Shown one piece after another: positions 48,198-60,358 of a stretch of 64,000 bases of DNA. The stretch lies in contig JAQOTA010000053.1 in assembly GCA_029532415.1 (NCBI GenBank), forward strand, positions 682,001 through 746,000, written 5' to 3'. The translations under genes were made by a program, and so were the position numbers. Under the pieces are notes generated by a model. That model made no database searches. It worked only from the letters and a program-made list of their open reading frames with translations, and was not told the origin of the DNA. The stretch comes from Marasmius tenuissimus (lineage: Eukaryota > Basidiomycota > Agaricomycetes > Agaricales > Marasmiaceae). Positions within the stretch are counted from its first letter, which is position 1, and each line of letters begins with the position of its first letter.

Positions 48198-50350
48198 ATG
48201 CCTCGGTGGCGACAACTCTTTCTCACATGGACGGCTCTCTCAAGGGTTTTTTGCAATGCGGACTCGGCACTCGCGAGCACGGGCTCCCAACCCAACATCA
48301 TTCTCATCATTACCGATGACCAGGACGTTCGAACGGGCACCATAGATTACATGCCGAAGCTCCGGAGTGCTGTGGCGGAACAAGGGACGACATACGAGAG
48401 GTTCTACGCACCAGTGTCTTTGTGTTGTCCTTCGAGGGTCTCCTTGTTGAGGGCACAGTATGCACATAACCACAACGTGACCTTTGTGAGCGGGGATTTT
48501 GGAGGTGAGTTGGGTTCAGATCCTCTGGCTTAGCCAGGCGCTCAAATATATCCTCTTTGATAGGCTATCACCTCTTCCATGAGAAAGGACATAATGACGC
48601 CTATCTCCCCGTGTTTCTTCAAGGAGCAGGATACGGAACGTATTACACGGGCAAGTTGGTGCGTAGGCGAAACTTCACCTGCTTTGACTCGCTTAACCGT
48701 TGAAACTGTTGTGTAACTAGATGAACGGCCTGACTGCACCACAAATATCTCAATCGCCACCCAAAGGCTGGACCCACTCTGACTTCCTGGTCGATCCCAA
48801 CGCCTACCTGTACTACAATGCATCCTTCTCGAACAATAACGCGGCACCTATCAACTACGAGGGTCAATATATGGTCGATCTCGTTCAGGAAAAGGCATTG
48901 GGTCTCCTCGATGAAGCTCTGGATCCTAGTCAAAACGGCACACCGTTCTTTTTGGGTATAGCACCTACAGCGCCACACCTCGAAGTCGGGATCGGAAACG
49001 AAGCGTTCACTGAGCCTCTTCCTAGAAAAAAGGACGAAACTCTGTTTGAAGGTGTCGATGTTCCCCGAGTACCGTCTTTCAACGTCGTGACAGATGGGGC
49101 CGTATCTTGGTTAAAGCATCTCGAAGAGCTAAACGGGACTGTTGTTGACTACGTACGTGATGAGTCTACTCCTTATGCGGATTGCGATCCGGGTCTCACT
49201 AGTATCTTAGATTGACCACGTATACCGACAACGACTGCGCTCCCTTCAAGCTGTCGACGACCTAGTGGAAGCAGTCGTCAAGAGAGTGGAGGAGGCTGGG
49301 CCTGGAGTAGCAGCTAACACGTATATCATCTAGTCAGCCTGAGCTTTTCTCCCTCTCCCTCACTTCGGCTAACCAGGAACACCATTTTTTTAGCACATCG
49401 GATAATGGATACGCCCTTGGCTCGCATCGCCGTATGCCCGGCAAGACTTTACCTTACGAAGAAGGTGAAAACCCGCGCTCGCTCAGTGCTTTAGTCATAC
49501 GGTCTGTCTGACCCGTACTCTTACGCCTCTAGACGTTCTCGTACCACTTATTGTTCGCGGTCCCGGCATATCTGCAAATGCCACAAACAGCAAGGACATA
49601 TACTCGATGCCTGACTTGGGTGCAACCATCCTGGCTCTAGCTGGTGCCAATGTTACGGATTACAGCGTTGATGGACAAACTTTTCTCCCTCAGACGGCGG
49701 ACACCAGCAAGCCGAGGCACACGCTCGTCGAGTATTGGAATGTTGCATTGGAGGAGGGCATATATTCTCGTGAGCATTATTCCACCTAGGTTATCCACCA
49801 GACGCCTAACCTGCGTTCGCCTCTCAGGATCACAATCGATAGAGAACACTACTTACCGGTCAATACGAGTGTCAGATGATGACGGAGATGGGGAGCATGA
49901 TTGGATCTACGGCGTCTGGTGTACCGGAGAGCGAGAGCTGTATAATCTCAAGGTGAGCTGAGCGTCGAACGTTTTCCCTTCCCCTCGCCTTTACTCCCAA
50001 TCGCTCACATACATTCACAGGATGATCCCTATCAGCTTCATAATCTCGCACTTGGTGATGATACTTCATCATCTTTCACCTTCAGAACGACCCAGTACAC
50101 TCAGACCGCATCCCGCTTAGATGCCCTCCTCATCGTACTGAAAACATGCGTGGGTGGGACGTGTCAAGACCCCTGGAAGGCCTTCAACATTCCGGCTTCC
50201 TCGCTGACGGAGGCTTTGGACTCGCGTTACGACGCGTACTTCGACTCCTTACCGAGGTTCAAGTATACAGAGTGTCGGTTTGGGTACTTGGGAGAGGCTA
50301 TTGAGGCGCCGACATGGAACGCAAGTTTGGCATATCCTCAAAGTGAATGA
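48198..50350 (+). CDS. Arylsulfatase (type I sulfatase), secreted
   Basis: Hydrolyses sulfate esters. An N-terminal hydrophobic segment (MPRWRQLFLTWTALSRVF, cleavage likely after ADSALA) suggests secretion. IILIITDDQD supplies the metal-binding Asp pair. SLCCPSRVSLLRAQYAHNHN contains the C-x-P-S-R sulfatase signature, whose first Cys (of CCPSR) would become formylglycine. Later blocks are YYTGKLMNGL, GIAPTAPHLE (with the catalytic His), STSDNGYALGSHRRM (metal-binding Asp-Asn) and LVPLIVRGPGI. DDPYQLHNLA is the common C-terminal motif. Introns of ~55-70 nt interrupt the gene, including one within the Asp-Asn block region. Several N-x-S/T sites fit a secreted glycoprotein. Fungal homologues are thought to scavenge sulfur, but the substrate is not fixed by sequence. 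Confidence 0.92.
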
Positions 50351-50664
50351 TCATAGAAACACCTTACTCGTAGATACATGATCTCCTTCGATCGTCGTAA
50401 TACTGATAAACATCGAAATAAAGTCATCCACCAGACCGTCTGCATCAGGCAAGCTCAAACGGAAACTGGATAGGCAGCCGCAACTTGCGCGGGCCAGAGA
50501 TGGATAAGATACGTTAGTTTCAACGAAAGGGTGACAATGAGAGATCCAATCGAGTGGCTGAGCAGGTATTCATTATATTCCAGATCAATTCAATGCTGTA
50601 TTATTGAAATGGAGCTCTAGTAACCAAGTAATCTTCCAACACATCTCCGGGCCACGATGGAAGT
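50351..50664. other. Convergent 3' spacer, 314 nt
   Basis: Between the sulfatase stop and the MIX17 stop. Nothing recognised. Confidence 0.4.
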
Positions 50665-51310
50665 TTAGTAAGGAGCTGCAGCAGCTTGGCACTGAATTGC
50701 GAGTCAGCCGGGTCGGACAGGTATAAGGCGACAAAGGTTACGCACCGCTTTGAGCTGTTCAAGGTACCAGGTGCAGGAAGGAAGGTCAGCTTTCTCAAGG
50801 CATGTGGTGAACTCTGAATGGACGAGAGATAAAGTTCGTTCAGATAAACAAGAACATAAGAATGGAATATGGATCCACGCACCCTTAGCCTGAACCGCAC
50901 AATTTATGCCAGAAGATTGTTGAGCAGGTGCAGCTGGTGCAGCCTGCGCCTGCTCAACAGGTGCTGAATGTCCACCTCCGCCTCCAAACAACATACTGCT
51001 TATTCCATGACCTATTGTTGAACCAACGGCTACTGATCCGGCTGTGGCAGCCATCTGAGCCAACATCCCAGGTTGACCACTCTGAGTGGCTGCTGCTGCT
51101 GGGGGTGCCGGTGCGTGTGCTGGGCTATGTGAAGGAGCGGCGTGAGCGGGCATAGCAGCGCTGTGTGCTCCTCGGGATTGAGCTGGTGCAGCTGGTGCCG
51201 GTGCAGAGCGAGCAGGAGCAGAGGAACGACCGCGAGACTGACGCTGTGTTACAACAATTTCAGTCAGAATGCGCTTTGCACAAATTGAAGAGGCAGTAGC
51301 TCACAGGCAT
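50665..51310 (-). CDS. MIX17: Twin CX9C mitochondrial protein (MIX17/CHCHD2-10 family)
   Basis: Small intermembrane-space protein imported by the Mia40 pathway. Exons 51305-51310 (a 6-nt coding start, Met-Pro), 50883-51243, 50746-50813 and 50665-50691 sum to 462 nt (153 aa). The N-terminal half is Ala/Pro/Ser/Arg-rich (RQSRGRSSAPARSAPAPAAP). The conserved hydrophobic/glycine helix AATAGSVAVGSTIGHGISSM follows. The CHCH domain is CAVQAKEFTTC (CX9C) and then CTWYLEQLKAC (CX9C), ending QAAAAPY. All four Cys needed for two disulfides are present. Transcribed away from the neighbouring mitochondrial gene, with 149 nt between the start codons. Confidence 0.93.
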
Positions 51311-51459
51311 GGTGGTGGTTTGGGACAGAGAAGTGACTGACCAATCCGGTCCGACTTTTTTTTCACACATAATCGGAACGTGGATACACAGCCACTCAAG
51401 CCGGGGGCGTTCGTCACGTTCACGTCGACCAATTTGGAATTCCGTTTTTTCCTCGGCCC
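51311..51459. promoter_or_regulatory. Shared divergent promoter, MIX17 / mL45-like
   Basis: Only 149 nt separate the two start codons, so both promoters must lie here or overlap. The stretch holds a T-rich run (about 51356-51363) but no clear TATA box. Both products look mitochondrial. Confidence 0.5.
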
Positions 51460-52671
51460 ATGTCCATGTCGTCGGCAGCGTCGCGCTCGTTGTGGACGGC
51501 GTCGACGTCGTCTAGATGGCTCTCTGCATCACGCTCGACAAGTCTCGTACATCTCCGGTATGCCTCAACCGTCGCGAAAACTTCACGGATAGAGAAACGG
51601 CAAATAGAGGATGTTGCTCAAGAGGAAGATCCAGCAGAGGGTATTCGTAAAGTAACCTTGTCCATGCAGAACGACGCGCAATGGGATCCTTGGTCACAAC
51701 CTATAGCGACTTTGGACGTTATGCTTCCTTACAGGACAGCGCCGTGGTCGGGTTCACGCTACCAGAGCATCAAAGCCAGGTTCCAGCAAATATGGGATAA
51801 CAGGTTAAATGCTGCGAAAAACAGCTTCAAGTGAGTACTAGTACTACCTCGGAATTGCTGAAACTTATGCTTCTTTTCAGTAAATTCATCATGTATCGAT
51901 ACAACTCCTTCCCGGGTATTGACTTGGAAGAATTCGGCGGTCTGAACTACCTGCTTAAGGTCCCCGTTCAGATCTTCACGGGCACAAAGTCAGCCTCCAA
52001 ACCCTCATCCTGGCTTTCGGGACTACGAAACGAGGTCTTCGACGCTTACTGTGAGGCTCAGAAGGCTGTAGCAAAGTGAGTAGCATCCAACCTCCAATTT
52101 CAACATTGAGGTGACCAGGCGCAGTAAAGACCGAACAGCTCTCGGGTCCTATACACAGTCACATTACTTCAACGACTGCATACGCCTTCTTCGTAAACAG
52201 GGCTCAACACTCAGATACGTGTGGAATTTACATACTTCCGGCCCAACGTCCACCACCGAGCACAAAACGACCATCCTCTCCATCCGAGCTATTGAAGGTC
52301 ATCTCGGTGCTCAGCCGCCAGCAGATGGCAATAGGTTGGCCATTCAGGTCCTCGCAAAGATTGAAACTCTACAGGTGGGTAACTGCTCCCATGCACACCA
52401 TTCAGTGCTGACGATTCTATAGAGTCTCGAAATGTACGACGCCTCCGGAAAATCTCTACACTCGGCGTCTCCCACCGCCTCTACCGATGCACACCAGAAA
52501 CCTGTGATCGCGTCTTCAATCCCCAACAAGCTCCGCCACAAGCGTGTACCAGCTCCGGCTTACTCGCAGACGGAGTACTTGATCTTTGAGAAGAAGATGT
52601 ACATGACTGGACAGAAGTGGTCTATCAGGGAGAGGATATATCCCAAGGAAGGTGCCATTGTCGCTGCATGA
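51460..52671 (+). CDS. Tim44/mL45 (Mba1)-like mitochondrial protein
   Basis: A predicted 356-aa mitochondrial protein. Exons 51460-51830, 51881-52075, 52119-52374 and 52423-52671 sum to 1071 nt. The N-terminus (MSMSSAASRSLWTASTSSRW) is rich in Ser/Arg and lacks acids, as matrix-targeting presequences do. The C-terminal half, with LAIQVLAKIETLQSLEMYDA and SQTEYLIFEKKMYMTGQKWS, resembles the Tim44-like fold of mL45/Mba1 ribosome-associated proteins at the inner membrane. That is a remembered resemblance without a catalytic signature. An alternative is an unrelated mitochondrial ribosomal or assembly protein. Its head-to-head partner MIX17 supports a mitochondrial role. Confidence 0.6.
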
Positions 52672-53009
52672 CAAGGAATCTTCCTCCCTCACTTGCTGGG
52701 TTAACAAGTATTATACGATCTACTCAATGTCATTATAATGTTCCTAATTCTACCTTTCTGTCGAGGGTAAACCATTCGGAATCAGGCTGTAAACTTCGTG
52801 GTCCCCACCACGGTCTAATCCGGTGCGAATCAGAAACTACAAGTCAATTAAATACGAAGCCATGCCGCAACGGCCTGTCTGATCAATACAAGAGATTCTT
52901 CCAGGCTCTTCGGACCCTTCTTGATGCAAATCTATTCGCAGTGACTAAGATTCGGTGTCCTACAGTATAAATACCCAGACGCTCCCCTTTCGGCTACCTC
53001 ATAACCCGA
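52672..53009. other. Intergenic spacer, 338 nt
   Basis: 3' end of the mL45-like gene and promoter of the short-chain dehydrogenase, including the TATA box listed separately. Confidence 0.45.
52966..52973 (+). promoter_or_regulatory. TATA box of the short-chain dehydrogenase gene
   Basis: TATAAATA, 44 nt before the ATG at 53010. Position-based inference. Confidence 0.5.
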
Positions 53010-54451
53010 TGCCCGCCATCCCGGACGACCAGTTGCTACAGTACGCTGACCGCGCCAAAGGAAAGGTGGTTGTTGTAACTGGTGAGGAAATCTTTCTCGC
53101 GGGTTCGCGTCAAACAGTGCTCTGATTTCGAAGACACGACATTATAGGTGGCGGGAACGGAATAGGAAAGGAGACTGCTGTTCGCTTTGCGGGATTCGGG
53201 TGAGTAGTTGGCATCCAGTTCGACCTGTTGTCCTTAATATCTCCCCCCCTTGAATCTGGCAGGGCCAAGGTGGTCATCGGGGATATTGACCTCGGGCTGG
53301 CAGAAGCCAATGCATCAAGTATACGATCGACTGGAGGGTGAACACTGGACCCTGTCTTTCTTTATTGACCTTCTCACCCTTCTGTTCGCGTAGTGAAGCG
53401 ATCGCGACGAAATGCGACGTGACAGTATGGAATGAGCTTGTCGATATGTACGAAGCAGCCATGAGGGAGTTTGGTGCCGTGGACATCGTGGTACGTGACG
53501 TGATGAAGCTGCGAGTCTTCGGAAAGGCCCTGAGAATATAGGTTGCCAATGCTGGGATCGGCGAGGTTGGCGGATGTTGCAAGTTTCCCATCCAAGTGGA
53601 CGAGAATGGGCGGCCTGAGCAACCTGGCGTTCGAACAATTGAAGTCAACCTGGTTGGAACATTGTACAGTGCGTCAAGCTCAGGTTCTCCATCCAACGGC
53701 AGACCAGTATTTCTACATATCTCCTCCAGCCGTGCACCTCGCCCAACACTACTTGACGCTCAAACGTGAGAGCACCGACTCCTTGAAAGCGATCGTTCTT
53801 TTGGGATCAATAGGTCGTCTTGCTTCGCCTCTTACCTATCGGCGCAAACTGAATACTCTACCCTGGCTCTGCAGCTTCTTGGATCGCCCTTCCCATGCCC
53901 ACCATAATGTATGTAGCAAGCAAACATGGTGTCCTCGGAGTGATGCGCGCTCTCGACAAGACCTCCTTCAGATCACTCAACATCCGTATCTCGTGCATCT
54001 GTCCTTTCTACGCAGGTGAGCTGCCCTCGGTCTTCCCGTTCGAAAGCCCGCCGCTGACGACTGGCACCCCTAGAAACGCCTTTGGTTCCCACCTTTTTGA
54101 AGGAGTTGTTCGAAGAAAACGGTATACCCCTCGTCCCCGTCCCCAGAATAGCTGGGGCTATAATCCATTCCGCCACCCATCCTGATCCAAGTACGAGTGG
54201 AGGCGCCTATTGGGTTCCTGGTCCTGGGTCTTCGTTTTTCGTTTCGAGGGAGGAGTTCAAGGAGGGAGTATACGAGGTGATTGATGAATATTCCAATGCT
54301 CAGTTCAAGTGAGTTGGTCTCGTCTAGGCGAAAAACCAAAAACATTGCTCATTATGTCTTCAGAAGGCTATCAAACCCTCGTCGTCCAGAAGCGGGGGGA
54401 TGGTTGAAGAGTTTGCTTCCTGCCCGGTTCAATTCGTCTGCAAAGCTGTAA
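53010..54451 (+). CDS. Short-chain dehydrogenase/reductase
   Basis: NAD(P)-dependent oxidoreductase of the classical SDR type. It begins MPAIPDDQLLQYADRAKGKV. The nucleotide-binding TGGGNGIG (split by an intron after VVVVT-G) is followed by AKVVIGDIDL; the Asp after the second strand favours NAD over NADP. VANAGIGEVGG is the NAG motif, and the catalytic Ser is in LLGSIASWIALP with Tyr-x3-Lys in MYVASKHGVLG. Later parts include RISCICPFYAETPLVPTFLK. The frame reaches a stop at 54312, but a GTGAGT donor overlaps that stop and an intron to about 54361 would add ~28 residues, ending at 54451; I prefer the spliced form. The first introns are short. The substrate is not evident. Confidence 0.85.
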
Positions 54452-54818
54452 TGTATGATGATAGCCTTGACTGTGCGTATCTAGCTATCCGAGTCTTTTC
54501 AATTGCATTTGCTCCCCAAATGTCCTCCACAAGGCCGGCAGTAACCCCACAACCTTCCTTTGAAGAATGCGGACGAACGCTATCAATAGCTAGAGACTGA
54601 GACGGCAAGTGTCAGGTTGTACCGCGAAACAAGGAGAAATCCCGATTCCCTACGACCGTCGAATGTACACCTTGTCAGCCACCAACATCAGGACATCGAG
54701 AAGCTCACAGAGGCTAGGAAGAGTCCCGATATAGACAAATCTATCTCGCCTTCCCTATTTTAATATACACTTGGTTTCAACAATTCGGATTCTACTAACA
54801 CGCCAATCCATACTGAAT
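54452..54818. other. Convergent 3' spacer, 367 nt
   Basis: Between the SDR gene and the minus-strand epoxide hydrolase. No gene seen. Confidence 0.4.
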
Positions 54819-56294
54819 TCAATAGCCATCCTTACCACTGACCACCCCATAAGCGGGACCGCCCTTCCCAAACATCTTCTTCAAGTCGCCAACTAACAGG
54901 TCTGGCACCTCGTATGCAGCAAAATGCCCTCCTTTATCGTGTTTCGCATGGAATACGATATTGAACTCTTGGGCAACCCAACTGCGTATGCGGTGCGTTA
55001 GTCGCAGAGTTGCCAGAGCAAAACGAAACAAGAGAGACTCACTGGAGCGGGACTTGCATGATTTCTTCAGGGAAGAACGAAGCACCGGTGGGGACCGTGA
55101 CTTTGGGTGCCTGCACTTGTGCCTTTTGCATAGCTGCTTGCATTTGTGCGACCTCATAGTAGGTCCGAACGCTGGCTGCCGGACCGGAGCGAGAGAACCA
55201 GTATATTGAAATCCAAGTTAAAACTAGGGAAAGAGTCGTGAGAGGACAAGTCCTCGAAACGAGTTCTCAGACTCACTTTCGTCATCCTCCCAGGTATAAG
55301 CGTCAGACCAGGCAACGAGCTTCTCATAGATCCACGCCAATAATCCGACGGGTGAATCGCTCAAGCTGTAACCAATGGTCTGAGGTTGGGTAGATTGCTC
55401 GACGAAGTATCCGTTTCCTTTTGTGGTGAACCATTCGTTACGCTTCACTGCAGCCTTCTCTTCGTCGGTATACTGAGAAGGATCAACATCGGAAGGGGGC
55501 GCCACGATGGGGCAGTTAGTATGCCAGCCTTTGACGTGGTTCTGAGGACCGTAAATCGTAGACATCGTGCGGGTGATCTGCAAAGTTATATGACGAGTGA
55601 CGAGGGTCCCCACCAGTTTCTAGGGAGTTGAGAACTCACGAAGTATCCCCAGTCGCCCCCTTGTACCACTGGGAGAAGAGTCAGGAGCAAGTCGACGTGA
55701 TACTTGAAAGCACTCCATACCATATTCGTTATAACCCAAAGCTATCATGAGTTTGTGTCCCACTTCAGCGTATTTTGGCATATCGAACCCCTTCTTCTTT
55801 GTTCCCTCCGAGAATCCGTACCCAGGGAGGCTCATCGCTACAACGTCGAAGCTCGGCTTGCCATCTTCAACGGCCGTGAGGAGAGGTAAAATCTTTCGAA
55901 CTTCAATGATGCTGCCGGGCCCTAGTGGCAAGATAATTAGGTCGCGGTCAAGAGAAATTTCCAAATCTTCAAACGTACACCCATGAGCGAAGAACAATGG
56001 AATGGCCCCTTTCGCCTCGCTCCGTTTGTAAACATAGTGGATGTTCAACACCCCATGCCCATCAACCTCGATATCCCGCGTGAACTGAGGCAGCTCATCG
56101 TTCAGCTGCCTCTCGTGCTTTCTCCAGTCGTAACCATTTTTCCACCGCGCCACTAATCGTTTGATGTCCCCGAGAGGGGCACCGTAATCCCAGCCTGCAT
56201 CGTCGATCTCGTCAGGAAGACGAGTCAACTCGAGCTTTTGTTTGAGGAGGGAAAGCTGCGCGTCTGAGATGGAGATTTTGAACTCCGAAGCCAT
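54819..56294 (-). CDS. Epoxide hydrolase, microsomal/EHN-domain type
   Basis: Second epoxide hydrolase of the window, from a different subfamily to the one at 46.3 kb. It starts MASEFKISISDAQLSLLKQK, and the N-terminal EHN cap region has LKLTRLPDEIDDAGWDYGAP-like content followed by WRKHERQLNDELPQFTRDIE. The oxyanion motif HGWPGS is restored by a GTACGT donor inside the Trp codon. The nucleophile Asp lies in VVQGGDWGYF. SLPGYGFSEG and the DSPVGLLAWIYEKLVAWSDA block follow. The C-terminal His is in HDKGGHFAAYEVPDLLVGDL. All catalytic residues are present. No clear N-terminal membrane anchor is seen, unlike animal microsomal enzymes. The substrate is unknown. Confidence 0.9.
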
Positions 56295-57321
56295 GATTGA
56301 GTCTGAGTAAAGATGCAAGGACAGACGACTGTAGCTATATGTACTTGGGACGGTGCCACGGAGTAATCGATGCTGATATACGGGGCCGATCGTTACCTCG
56401 CCAAGCAAGCTTCAAAGGGAATACTGTACGTAGTGTTCATCCAAACTGCTCATGCACTGTGCGTCAGACAAACATTAGATGCGGCGATTTAACGTAAGAC
56501 TGACTGACGAGCTTGCGCAAAGCGCGATAAATTGAACGAGCCGTGTGATATTTTTGAATAGGTATGATTAACCAGTTGGGTAGGCCCGAGAAGGAAGCAT
56601 ACAGACCAGGTAGGGGCAAATAGAGCAATTTGAATGGAGTCGTTACGAACTAGATGCGTCGAACCACGAATGACTCGACATATTCACTGATTCTGAACGA
56701 GGGACAAAATCCTGTTGGGGAATTCGATCACGATATACCTTTTGAGGGTATAATCATGCACGATGTTCTGTCGTGTCAGCTCGCGAGATATCGGTAACTG
56801 TGAGGAAGGCCCCCGAGAAGAAGGATTTGACAAGACTGTTGTTATTTAAGTAACTGGTTGCAAGTTCGATTTGGCCTCTGACACCCTTGTGCTGACATCG
56901 TGAGAGTAAGTCAGCATCATCACAGCAGATGCGTCGCCCACTGGCTGCCAGCCAACTGCCAGCTTCAGGTCGAAGTTGGTGGGATATCTCGAGACGCTTT
57001 GAGCTACAATCAATGTTCGATCTGAATGAGTTGGGTTCCATATAGAAAGCTATAATGTAGAATAATCCGTCCCGCGATAGTACTGATACTAGTGCTTAAA
57101 CTATATGAATGTACCCCTAATAGGCCTTCATTGATGTGAGCTTGTACCAAGGTAGCGGACTCTACGGCTCTGGCCATACAGCTAAGAGAAAGACTGCTGA
57201 AGACAGCATCGCCGAGGAGCAGACCAGGTGCGCAGGCACTGTCCCAGTCCAAGGCCATCTCGAAGATGAACTCGAGCCCAACCCCATGAACAACCTTCAT
57301 CGATGAGTGTGTTCATCACTT
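56295..57321. other. Intergenic region, 1 kb
   Basis: Promoter of the epoxide hydrolase and 3' flank of the PPR gene. Short minus-strand frames (56754-57041, 57010-57300) show no domain. No gene is supported. Confidence 0.4.
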
Positions 57322-60189
57322 CTAGTCCACATCTTCCTCGATAGCATCCTCAACGTCACTCCTATCGCCAACGTCGTTCCCACTATGCACAGGCTTCTTC
57401 CGCAAAACCTCATCCCTCCTGACCCTCAACGCCCATTCGTAGGACTTGCATACGTATTTCAGATATCCGATGTCATTGGTCTTTCCCATAGCCACCAGGC
57501 GATGATGCAGAACCTCCACGTCCTCAAACATCAAGAAAGGTGGGACACCGTCATCTGGGACATCCATGGAGGTGGTCAACCGGACTAGAGGTCGGGCGGC
57601 CTCCAAAGAAACTCGCATGGACCGGTAGTCGGGTTTGGAAGGGACTCGAGAGCGGGCTAGGGATGCGGGATATTGGGATGTGAAAGAACGAACGTGATTA
57701 AGGGCCTCATCGAGATGATTTGTTCTGAGAAGCAAAATACAAATTAGTGAGTGCGTGCAAAGGAAAGCAGTTTCGTCGACTTACAAACTCAACACCTTGA
57801 TATAAGCCGCGTGGAGCTTCTCCTTCGTCCTCGGAGAAGCCTCGAGCGAGGTTTCCATTCCGGACTTCACCCACCCCTCCATAAGCTCTTTCGCCCACTC
57901 CAACGCGATGTCTCTGTCTCCCTGTTTCGAGTTTGCACATCGAACCATCGCCTCCTGGAATGATCTCGCACTTCTTTGAACACCGAGCTCCTCGAAGATG
58001 ATACTGAACAACGTTCTTGCCCTTTCTAGCGAGCTGTGAGCGTAGTAGACCGACAAGTATGAATTGAGCAGTCGCGCCTCGACCTTCACTTCAGAAAATT
58101 TAGGCGGGGGGATGTATCCATCATCGAGAGTGTCGTAGTTGACTCTCAAACCAGTGTCCTCGAGGATGCGGGAAAAGAGAATGTCAATCTCTCTGATGAT
58201 TTCTTCGTGTGTTTGTGGAGGGATATGGGTGAACATTGGGTTCGTCGTTTCCGGTACAGGTAGGGTCTCCTGAGAATCTTCAACGCCCTCTTCCGACTGG
58301 TCTTGTTGAGTTTCGGCATCATCATGCTCCTCCGATTCAATAATCCTCGCCATTGACCTCCGGAAAGGCACTTGATACGTCGCGTACGCATGGAAGACGT
58401 GCATCATGACCTCTCCATTGACCGCTACATCCATCGTCGACTTCCTCTCATCCTTATGCCCGATCATCTCGGCGAGAATCCATCTAACCCTGGCCAGGTC
58501 CCCTACGCGTTTGGCGCCCTCTAACAAGGCACAAAAGGTACGAACGTCGGGGAAGTACGCAGGCTGGCCGTAGGCGTCTCTGTTGGAATCCAACATTTGC
58601 TTGGCCAGTCGGAATGCTTCTGCGACGTAGGCTTTACGACCTGACCGAGCGCACGCGAGGATGACCGCGTTGTACGTCCCCGTCGTCGGTGTGATACCCT
58701 TCTCCACACACATCTCTGTCCAGAGATCCAACGCGCGTTCAGGTTCGGCGGGCCGGGAAGCGGTGAAGTAGGATGCGCAGGCGCGGATCATTTGAGTGTA
58801 GAGAACGACGTCTGGGTCGGGGTGGGAGACGTAGCGCATGTGGGCGAAGAGGTCCCATGCTTGGGCCTGGCTGGTGCTGTTGGGGGTCGTGAGGAGTCGG
58901 TGAATCACTTTGGAGTAGGTTTTCATTGGGGGCGGGGTCGCTTGATTTTCGTACATATGAAGGATGGAAAGAGCGGGGGCAGGTATGGTGCTGAGAGGGG
59001 TCGAGTTGAGGTAGACCTTCACGTGGAGGTGGCGTTGTTGTTCTGAGGGCACTTCTTCTGCACATTGGCTGTTCAGTACTCTAGTGTGGAGTCACGACAA
59101 GACACAAACCTTGGATCCGTTGTTTGAGGAATTTTTCGAACCCAACGTGATTTCCTTTTTCAACAAAGTAGTTCAAGACCGTGTTGATACGCTCTTCAGT
59201 GATCTCAAGACCGGTTTCCTGACGACGTTCTTTGTTAGATGTGGTCGACCATCTCAACATAATCATCTTACATACCTCCATGAGCTTTAAAACGAGTTGG
59301 GCTGATTCAGGATCCTCTGCTCGTAGCTGTTGGACGCGGTTAGAACTTGCGAGGAGAAGGCAATGAGAGCACTTACAGCCGTCCGTAGCATACTATCCCA
59401 TTCTGAGATCGCGAGTAGTCCAGGCGAAACTGAAGCTTGGTCAGAGCCCTGTAAGGAGCTGATATCTGACAGCACGCCCTGCACGTTGACCAAAACCCTG
59501 CGGTAAGGTTCTGGTGGTAGATCCTCTTTCTTCACTTTATGAGGTCTGTGTTGGGTCGTCATACGACGAAGCATATTGGATAGTGATTCGGAAGTCGAGG
59601 ATGACGATTCCACCGCAGACATGAACTTCTCGTCCAGCTGGCTTACAACAGCCAAGTCCTTTTCCTCCAGTGTTTCTTCGTCAAAGACTTCCGCCTGGGT
59701 TGATTCTGGCACGTCGGGATTCGATAGAAGGTCCTCGTAGATGGTCATGAGCTGCTCTTCTGTGTACGCCGGTGGGTCCAGAATTGCTTTCTTTGGTTCT
59801 TTTAGAGGTCAGAACGAAACATTGAGAATTAGGCACTCACATGTTCTTCTGCAATCCGTTCCAGTTCCCTCACTTTCCTCGACAATTCACTTATTGCTTT
59901 TGTCGGGTCGCGTGCTGGTTGGCGCACTTGGAGTCCTCCATTCTCGAATCTCGAGCGTTTTTTCCTAGATTTCTGGTTGAGTAAAAACGGAATAACAAAG
60001 TGTTAGGATAACTCACACAGCGTTGTCATATCGTCTGGAATTTTGAGCAATAGGTAGAGATGAGTCTTGAGGCGCTTTGAACTTTAACGCCGCAGATTGA
60101 AGATATCTTGAGCCCCTCTGAATAGTTCTTGGATTATATGAAGCATTAATACGAGCTAGAGTAAGGTCTACGAGGGATGAGGGTAGCAT
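57322..60189 (-). CDS. PPR-type mitochondrial RNA-binding protein
   Basis: Predicted pentatricopeptide-repeat-like protein for organellar RNA processing or translation. It starts MLPSSLVDLTLARINASYNP, a basic, acid-free N-terminus. Exons then read RFENGGLQVRQPARDPTKAI, KKAILDPPAYTEEQLMTIYE and ITEERINTVLNYFVEKGNHV. The large exon to 57781 contains helical repeats such as TYSKVIHRLLTTPNSTSQAQ, PDVVLYTQMIRACASYF and TGTYNAVILACARSGRKAYV (the PPR tyrosine-Asn pattern), ARLLNSYLSVYYAHSSLERA and SFQEAMVRCANSKQG. A GTAAGT donor right at the end of that frame joins a last exon, with DIGYLKYVCKSYEWALRVRR, to the stop at 57322. Neither the RNA target nor the yeast counterpart is clear. Confidence 0.75.
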
Positions 60190-60358
60190 GAAAATAGAGG
60201 CAACAAGGGCAGAACCAAAAAACAAAAATAAATTACGGCGGGCGCTTAGGGTCGCGTGCACCGCAGTGATTACATCATCCCATTTGTCTGGGAAGTCGAG
60301 CTCAGTTCGAGCGCTATTTTCACATCTTGTTCTCCTACTTCCATCTCGCCTCTGTAAC
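60190..60358. promoter_or_regulatory. Shared divergent promoter, PPR / MFS
   Basis: 169 nt between divergent start codons, so both promoters are compact or overlap. No clear TATA box. A short GTCTGGGAAGTCGAG segment is GC-rich but I assign it no factor. Confidence 0.45.
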
